This document shows, piece by piece, positions 33,927-44,477 of a DNA stretch of 64,000 nt. Within the stretch, counting starts at the first letter, position 1. Each line of letters begins with the position of its first letter. Location of the stretch: contig NC_043744.1 of the NCBI RefSeq assembly GCF_004337985.1, forward strand, positions 746,730-810,729, given 5' to 3'. The DNA is from Pyricularia pennisetigena. Its lineage: Eukaryota > Ascomycota > Sordariomycetes > Magnaporthales > Pyriculariaceae. Made by a program: the position numbers and the translations under genes. A model generated the notes under the pieces. The model worked only from the letters and a program-made list of their open reading frames with translations, was not told the DNA's origin and ran no database searches.

Positions 33927-35777
33927 TCAGCGAAGCGCGGCCAAAAATTTGTCAAAAGTATTGGGGGTGCCAACACCAGTGATCAGGTCATACCCCTCAG
34001 CGGCGGGCCAACCGGGGACCGTCATGCCGACCCCGGTCGTGGCGTTCTGGAAATAGCAACCCTTGGACCTCCCCTGGGTGACGTCGGCGACGGCCGAGCC
34101 CCGGAACCGCGCCGAGTACAGCGCCGGGTTCAGCCAGCCCGTGCTGTTGGCGCCCGACCGCAACAGCACGTCGTTGACCAGCGCCACCATGGCCGCGACG
34201 ACCGGCGTCGACGCCGAAGTGCCTATGACGTTGGCGTCCCGCCCGTCCCGCCGCACGATGAACTCGGCCCCGACGGCCGATACGTCTGGGGTCGCCCGCC
34301 CGCCCGCGTCGTACATGTCCTCGGTCGGGCTCTTGCCGTCCCAGACCTCTCCGCTCTTCAGCCTGGCCACGTAGCCCCGCGCCGCCTCGGCCTGCCACTC
34401 GGGCTGGGCAAAGTAGTTGCTGAAGCCGCCGGAGCTGAAGAAGGCGCCCGTCACCGGTGGGCCCTGGTTGTCGGTGGCGCCCACGGCCGTGACCCAGGGG
34501 CAGGACGCCGGGAAGGTGGGGATGGTGGCGCGGCGGCGGGCGCCGTCCGGTCCGCCGGGCAGCGAGCACCCCGACCGACCTATCCCCGTGCTGCCGCCGT
34601 CGCCGGAAGCGGCAAGGATGGAGACGCCGCGGGCGGCGAGCTGGGCGAACATGGAGCAGACGCGCTCGGCGTAGGGGCGCGGGACGGTGTGCTCGTCGTC
34701 GGCGTACGAGATGCTGACTACGTGGGGGATCTGGTCATCTGGCTGGGCCAGCAGATGCTCTAGGAACTCGAGGTAGGGCTCGTTGTCGGCCTTGTCTTCG
34801 GGCAACGGGTTGCCGTTGCCGTCGAGCTTGCCGCCTCGGCCGCCGGTCAGGACGTAGCTGACCTGTGCCGGATAGGCGAGGGCGAGGCTATACTGGATGT
34901 CCAGCGCGGCCTCGGAGCCCGGGTGGGAGGGATCGTTGGTGGCGTTGTTGGCGAAGGCTAGCGCGGCAGTGTAGTTGGCGGGGACGTTTCTGGCATATGT
35001 CCGCATCCAAGATTCGACGTCGGAGGGACTGACGTACTGGTCCAGAAAGCCGGCGATAGCCATCCGGGCAGGCGATGGTTTGTCGTCTTTGCGGCTGGCC
35101 GGGGGGACGTAGTTGATGCCATAAAGGGCACGAAGGCAAGACGGCTGCACGCCGTTATTGCATTGATTGCCAGCTCCGGCCGCTGCACCCTTGTCTTTGT
35201 CCTGGGGCTGGGGTGTGGGACGCAAACTCGCCGGTGTCATGAAATGGGCCAGAGGATAGATAAAGTCGATGCTCGACCCCAGGCCAGCAGGGATGCTGTA
35301 GTTGGGGGCGCGGAGGACGGCGGTTTCGTTGACGCCATCGTGTGTAAAGTAACCCAGCTCCGCTTGGAGGATGGTTTTGACCTGTCCTGCCGTCGCAGTG
35401 AAGCCGACCCAGCCAGCCGCATCACTGCTCCTCTCAACACCCCTCACGCCGCTTTCCTCCAACCATCTCACGACTGCATCAGCGACTCCCGGAGCTGGCG
35501 ATTGGTACGACGCAACCTCGGTCCGGGTCAAATGGTGGCGGTACTGCGGGTGAGATGGGTCTGTGCTGATCTCGAGCAGTCTAACTTCAAGTTCTTTTGC
35601 TCGTGGTTGTTTGAGTGCGATCCGGAGGTCAATAGTGTCACTTTCCGCTGCTAAATGGGACAATCTCCAGTTTTCTGGTAGGCTGGATGTCGACTCTAGC
35701 ACAACTCGTCCAGGTTCTTGTGCTGCTACTGCGGTGCCGCCGAGGGCTAGCAGTAGGATGATTGGGCAAAGTATCAT
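33927..35777 (-). CDS. secreted S53-family serine peptidase (sedolisin / tripeptidyl peptidase)
   Basis: Single exon, 616 aa. Signal peptide of about 19 residues (MILCPIILLLALGGTAVAA). A pro-domain (about 25-200) with ALKQPRAKELE and HPQYRHHLT, then an enzyme domain. The catalytic pair Glu289/Asp293 lies in SEAALDIQYSLALAYP, the oxyanion Asp392 in AASGDGGSTG, and the nucleophile Ser521 in GTSASTPVVAAM. Near the C terminus, ADVTQG and DLITGVGTPN are the calcium site. The usual SGTS is IGTS here. The frame runs open upstream into poly(A) and an N block; I started at the ATG that begins the signal peptide. Acid endo- or tripeptidyl peptidase of the secretome. Confidence 0.95.
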   Translation of the reverse strand: MILCPIILLLALGGTAVAAQEPGRVVLESTSSLPENWRLSHLAAESDTIDLRIALKQPRAKELEVRLLEISTDPSHPQYRHHLTRTEVASYQSPAPGVADAVVRWLEESGVRGVERSSDAAGWVGFTATAGQVKTILQAELGYFTHDGVNETAVLRAPNYSIPAGLGSSIDFIYPLAHFMTPASLRPTPQPQDKDKGAAAGAGNQCNNGVQPSCLRALYGINYVPPASRKDDKPSPARMAIAGFLDQYVSPSDVESWMRTYARNVPANYTAALAFANNATNDPSHPGSEAALDIQYSLALAYPAQVSYVLTGGRGGKLDGNGNPLPEDKADNEPYLEFLEHLLAQPDDQIPHVVSISYADDEHTVPRPYAERVCSMFAQLAARGVSILAASGDGGSTGIGRSGCSLPGGPDGARRRATIPTFPASCPWVTAVGATDNQGPPVTGAFFSSGGFSNYFAQPEWQAEAARGYVARLKSGEVWDGKSPTEDMYDAGGRATPDVSAVGAEFIVRRDGRDANVIGTSASTPVVAAMVALVNDVLLRSGANSTGWLNPALYSARFRGSAVADVTQGRSKGCYFQNATTGVGMTVPGWPAAEGYDLITGVGTPNTFDKFLAALR

Positions 35778-36581
35778 CCCCGCAAAGAGCCCTCTGCGTT
35801 GATCCAGCGGCAACACGACGCAGCGGGGAGCATGGGGAAGGATGAAGGACTGGAGGCAAAAAACTACTTGATGGAGAAAAAAAAANNNNNNNNNNNNNNN
35901 NNNNNNNNNNNNNNNNNNNNNNNNNNNNNNNNNNNNNNNNNNNNNNNNNNNNNNNNAAAAAAAAAAAAAAAAAAACAATTGCAAGATACTAGGGGGAATA
36001 CCGAGAGTGCAGAGTAGAACCGAGATGGCTAGGTCCTTGTTCAATGGGCAAAACAAACTTGTTTGACGTCGATCATCCGTCCTCCCCAGAGGTCCCACCG
36101 GACCGTGCATCATGGTAAGTTGGGGTACAAAGCGAGATGCGAGAAAGAAACAGACAATGGTTCAGCACCAGCAATATCAGACGAAAAAAGAAACGATCCT
36201 CTAACGGTAGTTCGTTTGTTTTAACAGACTGTAACATGACACAACTAGACTGGTTTGTGTAAGAGGTTGATACCAGGTGCGATCGGCTGGCTTTGGGTTT
36301 GTCTGAGACAAGCCGCCATCTGAACGTCGATGCAAGGTACATGAAGAGGGAGAAATTACATCAGGTACAGATTCTGAAGAGAAATAGAGAGATGGAGGAA
36401 TAACTAGGACTCGAGCCACAAAACAAATGCATGACAAACTCATCTAGTGTCTACCTTACAGAATCTTCTTTTTCTTTCTGCGCAATCTAACTTGTCTGGA
36501 AGAAAAAGAAAGAAAAACAAAACCTGCTTTGCGCACAAACACATCCCACTCTTGTTTCCTAAGCCTCACTTTATCCCCCGG
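35778..36581. other. intergenic with assembly gap
   Basis: Promoter of the S53 gene and 3' side of the monooxygenase gene. A block of 71 N (35886-35956) is bounded on both sides by A-runs. No gene is seen. Confidence 0.7.
35886..35956. other. assembly gap inside a poly(A) tract
   Basis: 71 N, with at least 8 A before and about 21 A after. Sequencing or assembly failed in a homopolymer; true content and length are unknown. Confidence 0.98.
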
Positions 36582-38525
36582 TCAGTTAGGCAAGCTGTTT
36601 GCTCCCCCAGTGAGCTTAATCTCGAACCCGTCAATACCCTCAGCCATCCATTTCTCAGCGTGTTCGAGCCAATCCACAGGTCCAGTCCCCCAACCCGAAT
36701 GGTTAGCCTTTGCGACGCGCTCCTCGGGCGATTCGGGCTGAATCAGCAAGGAGCCCTCGCCGGTAAAGTAAGTCGGGGTGCAGATGGATAGAACGGAGTT
36801 ATACGTAGCCCGCTTCCTGACCTCGGCGCTGTGTTTTTCCTGTGCTTCGCGTGTCGGCTGGATCACGACCTTGTCAGCGGCACTGCTGCCGGCCTGCTTC
36901 TCCGCCGTCGCAACCGTGTGCGCAATGACTCGGGCTATGATGTCCATCATGCTGGTCATGTTGTACGATGCACCGGCCCCGACAGACGAGAACCCAAACA
37001 TGTTGGGGAAGTCGCGCATGCCAAAGCCCATGTACGGTGTCAAGAAATCTTTCGCCGCCCAGTACTCGCCCAGATCACGACCGTTGACGCCCTTGACGGT
37101 GGCTCCTATCGTTTGGTCGATGGTCATGACTGTAGTGACGGCGAAGCCGGTTGCCAAAATGAGCACGTCGACTTGGAGCTTTTCGCCGTTGACGACGATG
37201 CCATCGTTTGCATAACCCTCCATGCCTTTGCCGTTCGTGTCAACCAGCGTGACGTTGTCGCGATTGAAGGCGTCGAGATAATCGTCGTGGAACGTTGGCC
37301 TCTTGCACCATGATGGATACCACGGCGTCAGTTTTTCGGCCGTCACGGCATCTTTGACCGTCTTTTTTATGTGGTCACGCACGAAAGCAGTCCTCTCGAC
37401 GTCGCGCTCCAGCATCTCGTCAATGTGCTCGGGGATCTTTTCCGGCGGTATGATGCCCTTTCTGTTACTGCCAGGCAGGCCTGATGCCGCCGGAGTGTGC
37501 GTCCAGCCGTCGTCGACGAGGTTTCTGCCATCGGATGGCGGCGCGTCCGAGATCCATTGGTTGAAATTGATCGTGCGCTCCTTCTGCCAGCCCTTCTTGT
37601 AAGCCACCTCCCTTTTCCACTTTTCCGGATCCGTCTTTTCCTGTCCCCGCGGACCGACGTACGACGGCGTGCGCTGCACAACATACAGGTGCTTGGCCCA
37701 CTTGGCCACGGCCGGCACCACCTGAATCGCCGTCGCGCCGGTGCCCACCACCGCGACACGCTTGTCTGCGAGGTTTACCATGTCCGGCGCGGCCTGAGTC
37801 CCGCCCGTGTATTCGTAATCCCAGCGCGATGTGTGGATGACCTTGACCTTGCCGGCCGCCACGCATTCGCCCAAGCCCGGCAGTCGCGGGACCTTGGGCA
37901 AGGGGAGACCCCCGGTAGCGAAGATGACGTACTGCGCCTTGACCGTGATGCTTCGCTTGCCGTGCTTTGGTCCCAGGTCCTGCGTCATCGCCACCGCCCA
38001 CCGCCCGGCGACCTCGTCCCACGTCTGGCTGTCGACGTGCGTCCCGAGAAGCGACCTCTCGTCCACCCCCGTCCGCCTCGCGATGCGCTCGCTCTGGCCC
38101 CGGATCTCCTGCCCGTACGAGTATCGATGCTTCGGCATGTAGCCGAACTCCTCCAGGAGCGGCATGTACGTGTAGCCTTCGACGTCGCACATCAGGCCCG
38201 GGTAGCGGTTCCAGTACCAGGTGCCGCCGTAGCCGCCCGCCGCTTCGACGATGCACATGTCGTAGACTGAAACGCCGGCCTCTATCATGCGGTAGGCCTG
38301 GAGGAGGCCGTTGTGGCCCGCCCCGATGATGAGCACCTTGACCTCTCCGCCGTCCATCACCGGGGGCTCCTGGGCTGCGATGGCGTCGTAGTCGATCCAG
38401 GGATCGGCTACAAGTGACTTGGGAAATTCGTCGGCCCGCGTGTCGATGTATTGCTGTTGCATATCGGGCCGGAGGCGCTTGGCGCGCTCGGCCTCGTACT
38501 TCTCCTTGATCTTCTCGAGGGCCAT
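36582..38525 (-). CDS. Baeyer-Villiger-type flavin monooxygenase
   Basis: Single exon, 647 aa, no signal peptide. The FAD Rossmann motif IIGAGHNG is at about 66-73, then GGYGGTWYWNRYPG (about 97-110), the BVMO signature. HTSRWDYEY is at 231-239 and the second dinucleotide site VVGTGATAIQ at about 260-268. The long N-terminal extension (about 60 residues, rich in Lys/Glu) is of the kind seen in cyclopentadecanone- and steroid-type BVMOs. The canonical FxGxxxHTxxW fingerprint is imperfect: two extra residues separate the Gly from HT, and the Phe is missing. The enzyme should use NADPH and O2 to insert oxygen next to a ketone; substrate unknown. Confidence 0.92.
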   Translation of the reverse strand: MALEKIKEKYEAERAKRLRPDMQQQYIDTRADEFPKSLVADPWIDYDAIAAQEPPVMDGGEVKVLIIGAGHNGLLQAYRMIEAGVSVYDMCIVEAAGGYGGTWYWNRYPGLMCDVEGYTYMPLLEEFGYMPKHRYSYGQEIRGQSERIARRTGVDERSLLGTHVDSQTWDEVAGRWAVAMTQDLGPKHGKRSITVKAQYVIFATGGLPLPKVPRLPGLGECVAAGKVKVIHTSRWDYEYTGGTQAAPDMVNLADKRVAVVGTGATAIQVVPAVAKWAKHLYVVQRTPSYVGPRGQEKTDPEKWKREVAYKKGWQKERTINFNQWISDAPPSDGRNLVDDGWTHTPAASGLPGSNRKGIIPPEKIPEHIDEMLERDVERTAFVRDHIKKTVKDAVTAEKLTPWYPSWCKRPTFHDDYLDAFNRDNVTLVDTNGKGMEGYANDGIVVNGEKLQVDVLILATGFAVTTVMTIDQTIGATVKGVNGRDLGEYWAAKDFLTPYMGFGMRDFPNMFGFSSVGAGASYNMTSMMDIIARVIAHTVATAEKQAGSSAADKVVIQPTREAQEKHSAEVRKRATYNSVLSICTPTYFTGEGSLLIQPESPEERVAKANHSGWGTGPVDWLEHAEKWMAEGIDGFEIKLTGGANSLPN

Positions 38526-40403
38526 GGCTGATTGTGATTTTCAGAGTATTTCGAGTGTTCTAGACTGTAAGACTTGTTGGGTGCCAAAGGGATGGAATCG
38601 AATTTACATATCGCCTATAATCTCGTATTTGTATTCATTATCCAATTCCGACGGGTTTAAATCCTCAACTCTTGGCTGTCTATTCCATTACTGTGTTATT
38701 ACTAGTTGCAGGGTTGAACGATCATGCCCGTGGGAAGGGAGATCTCGCCAGTACACTGAAAATTGACTTTATTGTTTGCAGCGGCGGAACTTCACTGGTA
38801 CGGGGTCCGCGAGCTGGCCGAATTCCGCTCTGGTGGTGGGTCTCTCTACCCCTTGGCCAGCGGAACATATACTCTAAACTTCGATTTGTCTATATTATTT
38901 GCAGCGGCGGAACTTCACTGGTACGGGGTCCGCGAACTGGCCGAATTCCGCTCTGGTAATGGGTCTCTACCCCTTGGCCAGGTGAACATATACTCTAGAC
39001 TTCGATTTGTCTATTTTGTTTGCAGCGACGGAACTTGAACGGGCCCGCGATATGCCCGAATTATAATTTGATCAATCTCCCGATAAGACCGGTCCTGTCG
39101 TTTCTATGCGGGATCACCACTCGATTTTTAACTCGGTGCGATAGCCCGAATAGGTGTTTGGTTGCTACTGCCAACCCCCGTAGTGTATCCTAAATGGCGG
39201 TGTAGTGGTTCAGGAACAAAAACAAAATAAAACGAAAGGGAAAAAAGGCCCAAAAACAGGTGAGAAATCCTGCCAAAGATTCCAGACCAACAACACTGGC
39301 GACTGTAAAGATTCAAGACTAGAGAAGGTGGTTTGCGTGTGCATAAATATCCATAACAGACAGAAACAATGCACCGGGTAAGGATCTTACTTTACTTAAT
39401 AGGTTCCGACTTCTGAGGGTACGACCCCCCATTTTTGGCACATTTCTGTTGAACCTTGTCGGAGGGATCGGGAGCACGATTCGTGGGACGCGTATACTCA
39501 CGAAGGGTAACTGACTATAATTCATGTGGGCCGTTGCTGTCTTACTTGTATAACTCATACCGGTTATAATTCATGCTTAATTTTTTAAGGGGACTGTCAA
39601 AACAGTGAGAGTTGGGTTAAAGGCACAGCCGCTCTTGATTTGTGCAACCATCCAAGGACAAACATACTAAATTTACTTTGTTCTCGAACAGGTGACTACT
39701 TCTCTTGGCGAGGAACTGTTTGTCCCTGAGCAGATAATTCAAATTCAGGATTGTTCGAACCCGCCTTTGTTCTACGGGATACTGAGACTGGAAGCTACTG
39801 CTATACTATCCGGAGAATTTTTTGTATTTTTTTAGCTGTTTTTGTCCAATAGGGGATAAAAGAATTGTCAAAGCTAACGCTTGGTTGAGAAAAACTGAAC
39901 CAAGAAAAGCTTTGCAAATTCAAAAAATCATTGGGTCTCGAGAAAATTGAATATAGCTTCAAGTTTTCCGAAAAATTTCATTCCATCTTCTTTCGGCAAC
40001 TCCGTCTCTTTCCCTCTGGTTAAGTTTGTATCGTTTTACTTTGTTAAGCGGCGGCTCCGAATCACGACGAGAACAATATCAAGTGCCACCACACCCAAGC
40101 CCCCTGCGGCTTTGTCCCACCCAGTGACAAAAGCGGCGTATTACAACAACCTATTAGTATTGTGCACTCCATAAGCGGCAGTTACACGAAAGAGTTCGGT
40201 TGACAAGGTTGAAAAGGGGATTCCTAAGAGAAAGGAACGGATGGCTTGGCTCGACTCTACCCATAAAAGATGACTGACGCTATAGGCAGCATGTCTCTAT
40301 ATAAGGCTGGTCAAAGGATTTTCGAGAAAAGTCTTAAAGTCGTTTATTTAAAATCTCAAACAAAACCCACGGATAAGCTAAAAGAAACAACACTACAACC
40401 ACG
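38526..40403. other. 1.9 kb intergenic with minisatellite
   Basis: Contains the 120/123 bp tandem repeat. The rest is AT-rich sequence without a supportable gene. Confidence 0.6.
38775..39064. repeat. tandem repeat, units of 123 and 120 bp
   Basis: GCGGCGGAACTTCACTGG starts at 38781 and again at 38904, with a diverged third start at 39024 (GCGACGGAACTTGAACGG). Copies 1 and 2 are nearly identical over GTACGGGGTCCGCGA-CTGG and ACATATACTCTA-ACTTCG. Both spacings are multiples of three, and one + frame stays open across all copies. Confidence 0.85.
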
Positions 40404-41421
40404 ATGCGTGCATCGATAACCTACACGAGCCTCCTCTGGCTCATTGCCGGCGCCACGGCCGCCATAGTCCCGAATTTCCTCTTACCCCCTGTCGTCAGCG
40501 ACCTCATGAACAAGGACAAGTCACAACCAGGAGCTCCGCAGACCCCGGAGCTGCTCAAAGGATCGCCGTATTGCGTCCAGGTAAGTCTGGCCTCGTGTCG
40601 ATTTGACTTGTTTCGGATACCTTTTTTTTTTCTCTCCATCCCAGTTCTATATTCTGTATATTCACAAAGCTAATCATCATCAACGACCAAAAATCCACAG
40701 GCGTACGAAATCCGCGCAGGAGACACCTGCTTCAGCATCGCCCAGCAGCACGGCCTCGCCACGGAGCAGATCAGGTACTGGTCGCCTGTGGTGCGGGACG
40801 ACGGCTGCGACTCGCTCCCCGTCGGGGGCCGCGTCTGCGTGGCCGTGGCGAACGAGCCCGAGGCGCTCAGGTGGACGCCGGAGAAGCAGGCCGTGGCGGA
40901 CGAGATGGCCCGCAAGAAGTACGAGGAGGAGGAGGCTCAGAGGAAGAAGGAAGAAGACGAGCGAAAGAAAAAGGAGGAGGAGGAACGGAAGAAAAAGGAA
41001 GAAGAGGACAGGAAGAACAGAGAAGAGGAGGAAAAGAAGAGGAAGGCTGAGGAGCTCGAGAGGAAAAAGATCCCCATGTGGCGAGACGGCAAGATCAGGT
41101 GGCCCGACCCAAAGGACGGCAAGTATCCCTACGTTTTTTATGGCCGCGGCTCGGTTATCTGGAGTAGCAAGTGGGGCTATACTGAGTACTACATGGATCG
41201 TCCCGACCAGTATAAGCAGCGGTATCTTACTGATTACTGGTATGTATTCCCCCCCTTCTCTTTCTGACCCTAACCTCTTGCTTGGACATATTGCTAAATT
41301 CTCGACTGTTTATCATAGCGACGATCGTTGTACATTCTGGACCTTGGAAGAGATCAAGGAGCCGATGGGTGAAAGGTTCGTACCTGGCCCGTGGCATCAG
41401 AGAGCAATGGGCGCGCCGTAG
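40404..41421 (+). CDS. secreted LysM protein with charged coiled-coil spacer
   Basis: Three exons, 40404-40580, 40701-41239 and 41319-41421, give 272 aa. Signal peptide of about 20 residues (MRASITYTSLLWLIAGATAA). A LysM domain spans about 60-110: AYEIRAGDTCFSIAQQHGL at its start and LPVGGRVCVAV at its end, with Cys pairs. It should bind chitin or GlcNAc oligomers. Next comes an almost purely Lys/Glu/Arg helix (about 128-188, KKKEEEE heptads). A C-terminal module of about 85 residues is rich in Trp and Tyr (RWPDPKDGKYPYVFYG...), with a Cys pair formed by the last splice. LysM effectors usually lack such a charged helix. The tail module is not recognised. Confidence 0.88.
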
Positions 41422-41722
41422 GGCGCTATGTCCTTGCTCTGTTTGATAGTGCTATTATTGTTATTATTTTTTTGCCCATGTTGCTTTGTCCTGGTATTGC
41501 ATTTTGAGTCGTCCAGTGTCCATGATACATGTAGATAATCTTTGGACCGCGCCAAAGTGTTGATATTGATATTAGAATTAAGTCCTACTTTCCCTTTGTA
41601 TCCCATCTTCCGTCTAACCCTGCTTTTGTATACAAATCATCAGGCCTTGTTTGGCTGCATCGATGACGACATTAAACTCTCCCCCCTCTACGATTATCAT
41701 ATCCGACATGCTTCACCAAGAA
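41422..41722. other. convergent 3' intergenic
   Basis: 301 bp, no gene seen. Confidence 0.6.
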
Positions 41723-43507
41723 TCACACATCCCGACTGTTGAGTCTCAATACCTTCTCGTCCCAGACATTGCTCTCCCTCGTCGGCCGCAGATACTGGGA
41801 GATTCTCTTGCCCAGCCCACGCCCACCACGTCTGTTCTCCACTGTCTTCTCCTTCTGCCCGAACACGTTGTTACTGCTGCCACCCAGACTGAATCCGTCC
41901 TTGCCACCTCCGCCGTAGCGTTGCGGATGCTGGATCTGCGCGGTAGGCTGAGCTACCGCAGACCGTTTCCATCTTGGGTCATCCTCGTTGAGGGCCGTAT
42001 TGGTCGTATACACGACTTGTCCGTCAGGAGTGGCTAGCCTGTGCCACAGTTGCTCCTGCTGTCGCTGATGCTTCTGCGCAGCATTCTCTAGAAAGAGCTC
42101 ATAGTCACTGGAGAATTTCTCCTCTGGGCTAGTGGTGGGAGTCGATATTATGGCGCGGGACAGCTTGGTGGGTGTCTCTATTGCGGCGGCTTGTTGGTCG
42201 TTTGGTGCGTTTGTTTTACACGCAAGGCTATTTTTTGACCGGGATGGCAACGGAGAGGAATGAATGGCGTCGTCGAGTGTTGTGTATCGCTGCGAGTCTC
42301 TTGGCGACATGGCGGAGAGGGGCGACACGACACCTGAATCATATCGACACAAGGAGTACTCGGTAGAAGCTGGGCTCGGGGAGTCACCTGACCTGACTTG
42401 TAAATCTGGAGTGGATGGGCGAGTGTGTTGGTCGCTTGGGCTATGATCAATCGCGTCAGGTTGATCATATGGATAGGCAGTATTCCTGCGACGAAAAACC
42501 CTTGCTGGTTCGTCCTCGATGGCCTGGTCGGCGATGGACCAGAGCTTTGTTGGGGCGTCGGCCAGTAGTGCTTGCCTACCATCCATCTCCCTTGTGCTTC
42601 TGCTGCTGAGTGATCCACCCAGCGTTGTGCTTTCGCGACTTCGTAGGTTTACACGAATGCGTGAAAAGTCCGATGCGGCGTGCTTTGGGACATACGGGGC
42701 GACATTTCCAGATGAATGTTCAAGGTTCTGAGAGTCCAATGCTTGAACTGATGGCCTGGGGCGAAGAACTCTCAAGCGATCTATCATACTCGACTTCTTC
42801 CTCAGTGGTGGGGGCGGGTTTGGTGGATGCATCGCGGTGGAGGTGTCCCAATTTCCGACTAGAGGCTGATGGTTCTGCATGGTTCCAAGACGATGATGGG
42901 CTGGGTTTGGCTGCGAAACTTGGGTTGTTTCGGCTACCTCTTCGATGCAGTTGTCAAGCGCTCGATACTCTTCTTCAGCAGTGGATGTGGCGGAAAACCT
43001 TGGCATGGGTGCTTGTGTGGGACGTCGAAGCAAGCGTCGCAAACCAAAAACCTCTGGCTTGGCAGGTACTGATGTCTGGTGGTTGACGACTTCAGCCTGG
43101 TGAGTGGTCACAGTGCTGAACGCAGGTCTCTGCGATTGTTTGGCAGATAAGTTGGTGTCAATTCTGAGTTTTGGTTTGTTTGTGGTGAAAGGAGAAGAGC
43201 AGGAACCATCCAGCCGGGCCGCCGCGTGGTTTTCTTGCTGCGATTTTCCTCTACTGGCCACACCAGGACGTGCGTCTTGAGCGGCATATTGCCGATCATC
43301 GGGGAGCGGCGGCAATGGTGAAGTGACTGCCGGGCTGAAAAAGCTACCGTGCCACGAGAGGCGGCTTCTCATTTGTCGTAGACGCGAGCGATGCTGACGG
43401 CTGGGTGGTTGCGGCTCACTTGTCAGCAAGGTGGATTTCATCCGACCAAGCTGATATTTGCTAGAGCTGAAGAAGACGGCATTGCCCCCGTCTTCCTGGT
43501 TGGCCAT
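41723..43507 (-). CDS. hypothetical, intrinsically disordered protein
   Basis: I do not recognise it. Single exon, 594 aa, open from a good ATG to a stop with no introns. It is rich in Ser, Pro, Arg and Gln, with a PPNPPPPLRKKSSMIDRLRVLRPRP stretch, several SP/TP sites and an Arg/Gly-rich end (RRGGRGLGKRISQYLR). A short possible helix (SSDYELFLENAAQKHQRQQEQLWHRL) lies at about 470-495 and could be a binding motif. Composition suggests a phosphorylated scaffold or regulator. The length of the uninterrupted frame supports it as a real gene. No function is proposed. Confidence 0.7.
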   Translation of the reverse strand: MANQEDGGNAVFFSSSKYQLGRMKSTLLTSEPQPPSRQHRSRLRQMRSRLSWHGSFFSPAVTSPLPPLPDDRQYAAQDARPGVASRGKSQQENHAAARLDGSCSSPFTTNKPKLRIDTNLSAKQSQRPAFSTVTTHQAEVVNHQTSVPAKPEVFGLRRLLRRPTQAPMPRFSATSTAEEEYRALDNCIEEVAETTQVSQPNPAHHRLGTMQNHQPLVGNWDTSTAMHPPNPPPPLRKKSSMIDRLRVLRPRPSVQALDSQNLEHSSGNVAPYVPKHAASDFSRIRVNLRSRESTTLGGSLSSRSTREMDGRQALLADAPTKLWSIADQAIEDEPARVFRRRNTAYPYDQPDAIDHSPSDQHTRPSTPDLQVRSGDSPSPASTEYSLCRYDSGVVSPLSAMSPRDSQRYTTLDDAIHSSPLPSRSKNSLACKTNAPNDQQAAAIETPTKLSRAIISTPTTSPEEKFSSDYELFLENAAQKHQRQQEQLWHRLATPDGQVVYTTNTALNEDDPRWKRSAVAQPTAQIQHPQRYGGGGKDGFSLGGSSNNVFGQKEKTVENRRGGRGLGKRISQYLRPTRESNVWDEKVLRLNSRDV

Positions 43508-44477
43508 GCCGTACCCTGGGTTGCCAGTAGTAAACTAGTCGTTATACCTGGTCAAAGGCTTGGTTGGTTGGTTGCTTTTAATCAGAAACTAGAAGTGGAT
43601 ACGCTGAACAAGTCTGGGCCTGTTTAGGTAGGGACGAGCTGAAAAGGAAATTTTCCAATCGGTCAAGATGCCGGGGTGTCGCTCAGTCGTATGCGACTTA
43701 TCGACTGCCACAATGTTGGGCTTATGGAATGTGTGATGTGTCGGCGGACATCACCGTATGCGGTCATTTTTGGAGGCAAAGAAAACATGGCGGCGCCAGC
43801 CCTTATTATCGATGGAATGGACTGACATTGGTTTTGAACGGACAATGGGGGTTGGCATGGACAATAAAACAAGGCGCGGACCACCCGTGATTGCATTGGC
43901 GACAGGGGAGGACAGGGAGAAAAACAATCCAATACGAGGGATGATTACTTTAGTCTTGACTACTACTTGCTCTCTGTGTGGCAGCGGTGAACCAGATCTC
44001 ATAGTTCTAATCCCTCCCTCTTGGGGCCCAAGACAGATCAGGAATGCAATCACTCATGCACGCAACTGAGAGGTTGAAGTCGAGGGAGCAAAGCGAAAAA
44101 AGAGAGAGAAAAAAAAATATCAAATCATCTATTGCTATCTGGCTGACTTTTCTTTTTCAGGTTGGCTTAAAATCATAATTACAGTGACCAACCGGGAGCA
44201 AACGCGGCGGAGTGGAAGTTGCGTGATGATGATGATTAGGCCTTGTTTCTTCTCCATGTCGATCACCTGCACCCAATTGTGTGGGGTTTGTGGAAATGTT
44301 CCTTGATGCTAAACCCAAATGAAGTTGCAGCCAGCGCACAACTGCAACCAAGTGAACCACCCCCACCTTCCTCATTGGAACAGAAGCTACTGGGGGCCGA
44401 ATGCATCCATCTCGATTTGGAACCCAGTTTTAACTCTCTACCTACCTTATCAGCCAGCTGTGCCTGCCTTCATGTTT
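43508..44477. other. intergenic
   Basis: 970 bp with no supportable gene; upstream region of the disordered protein and 3' flank of the MDR gene. Confidence 0.55.

Noticed and set aside
33927..36113. 728-aa ORF running upstream of the S53 peptidase through the N gap
   Set aside because: The upstream part is poly-Phe from the A-run and Xs from the gap; the signal peptide starts at the ATG at 35777.
39735..39775. GTTCGAACC, a tRNA B-box look-alike
   Set aside because: No T stem can form around it and no acceptor or anticodon arm lies upstream.
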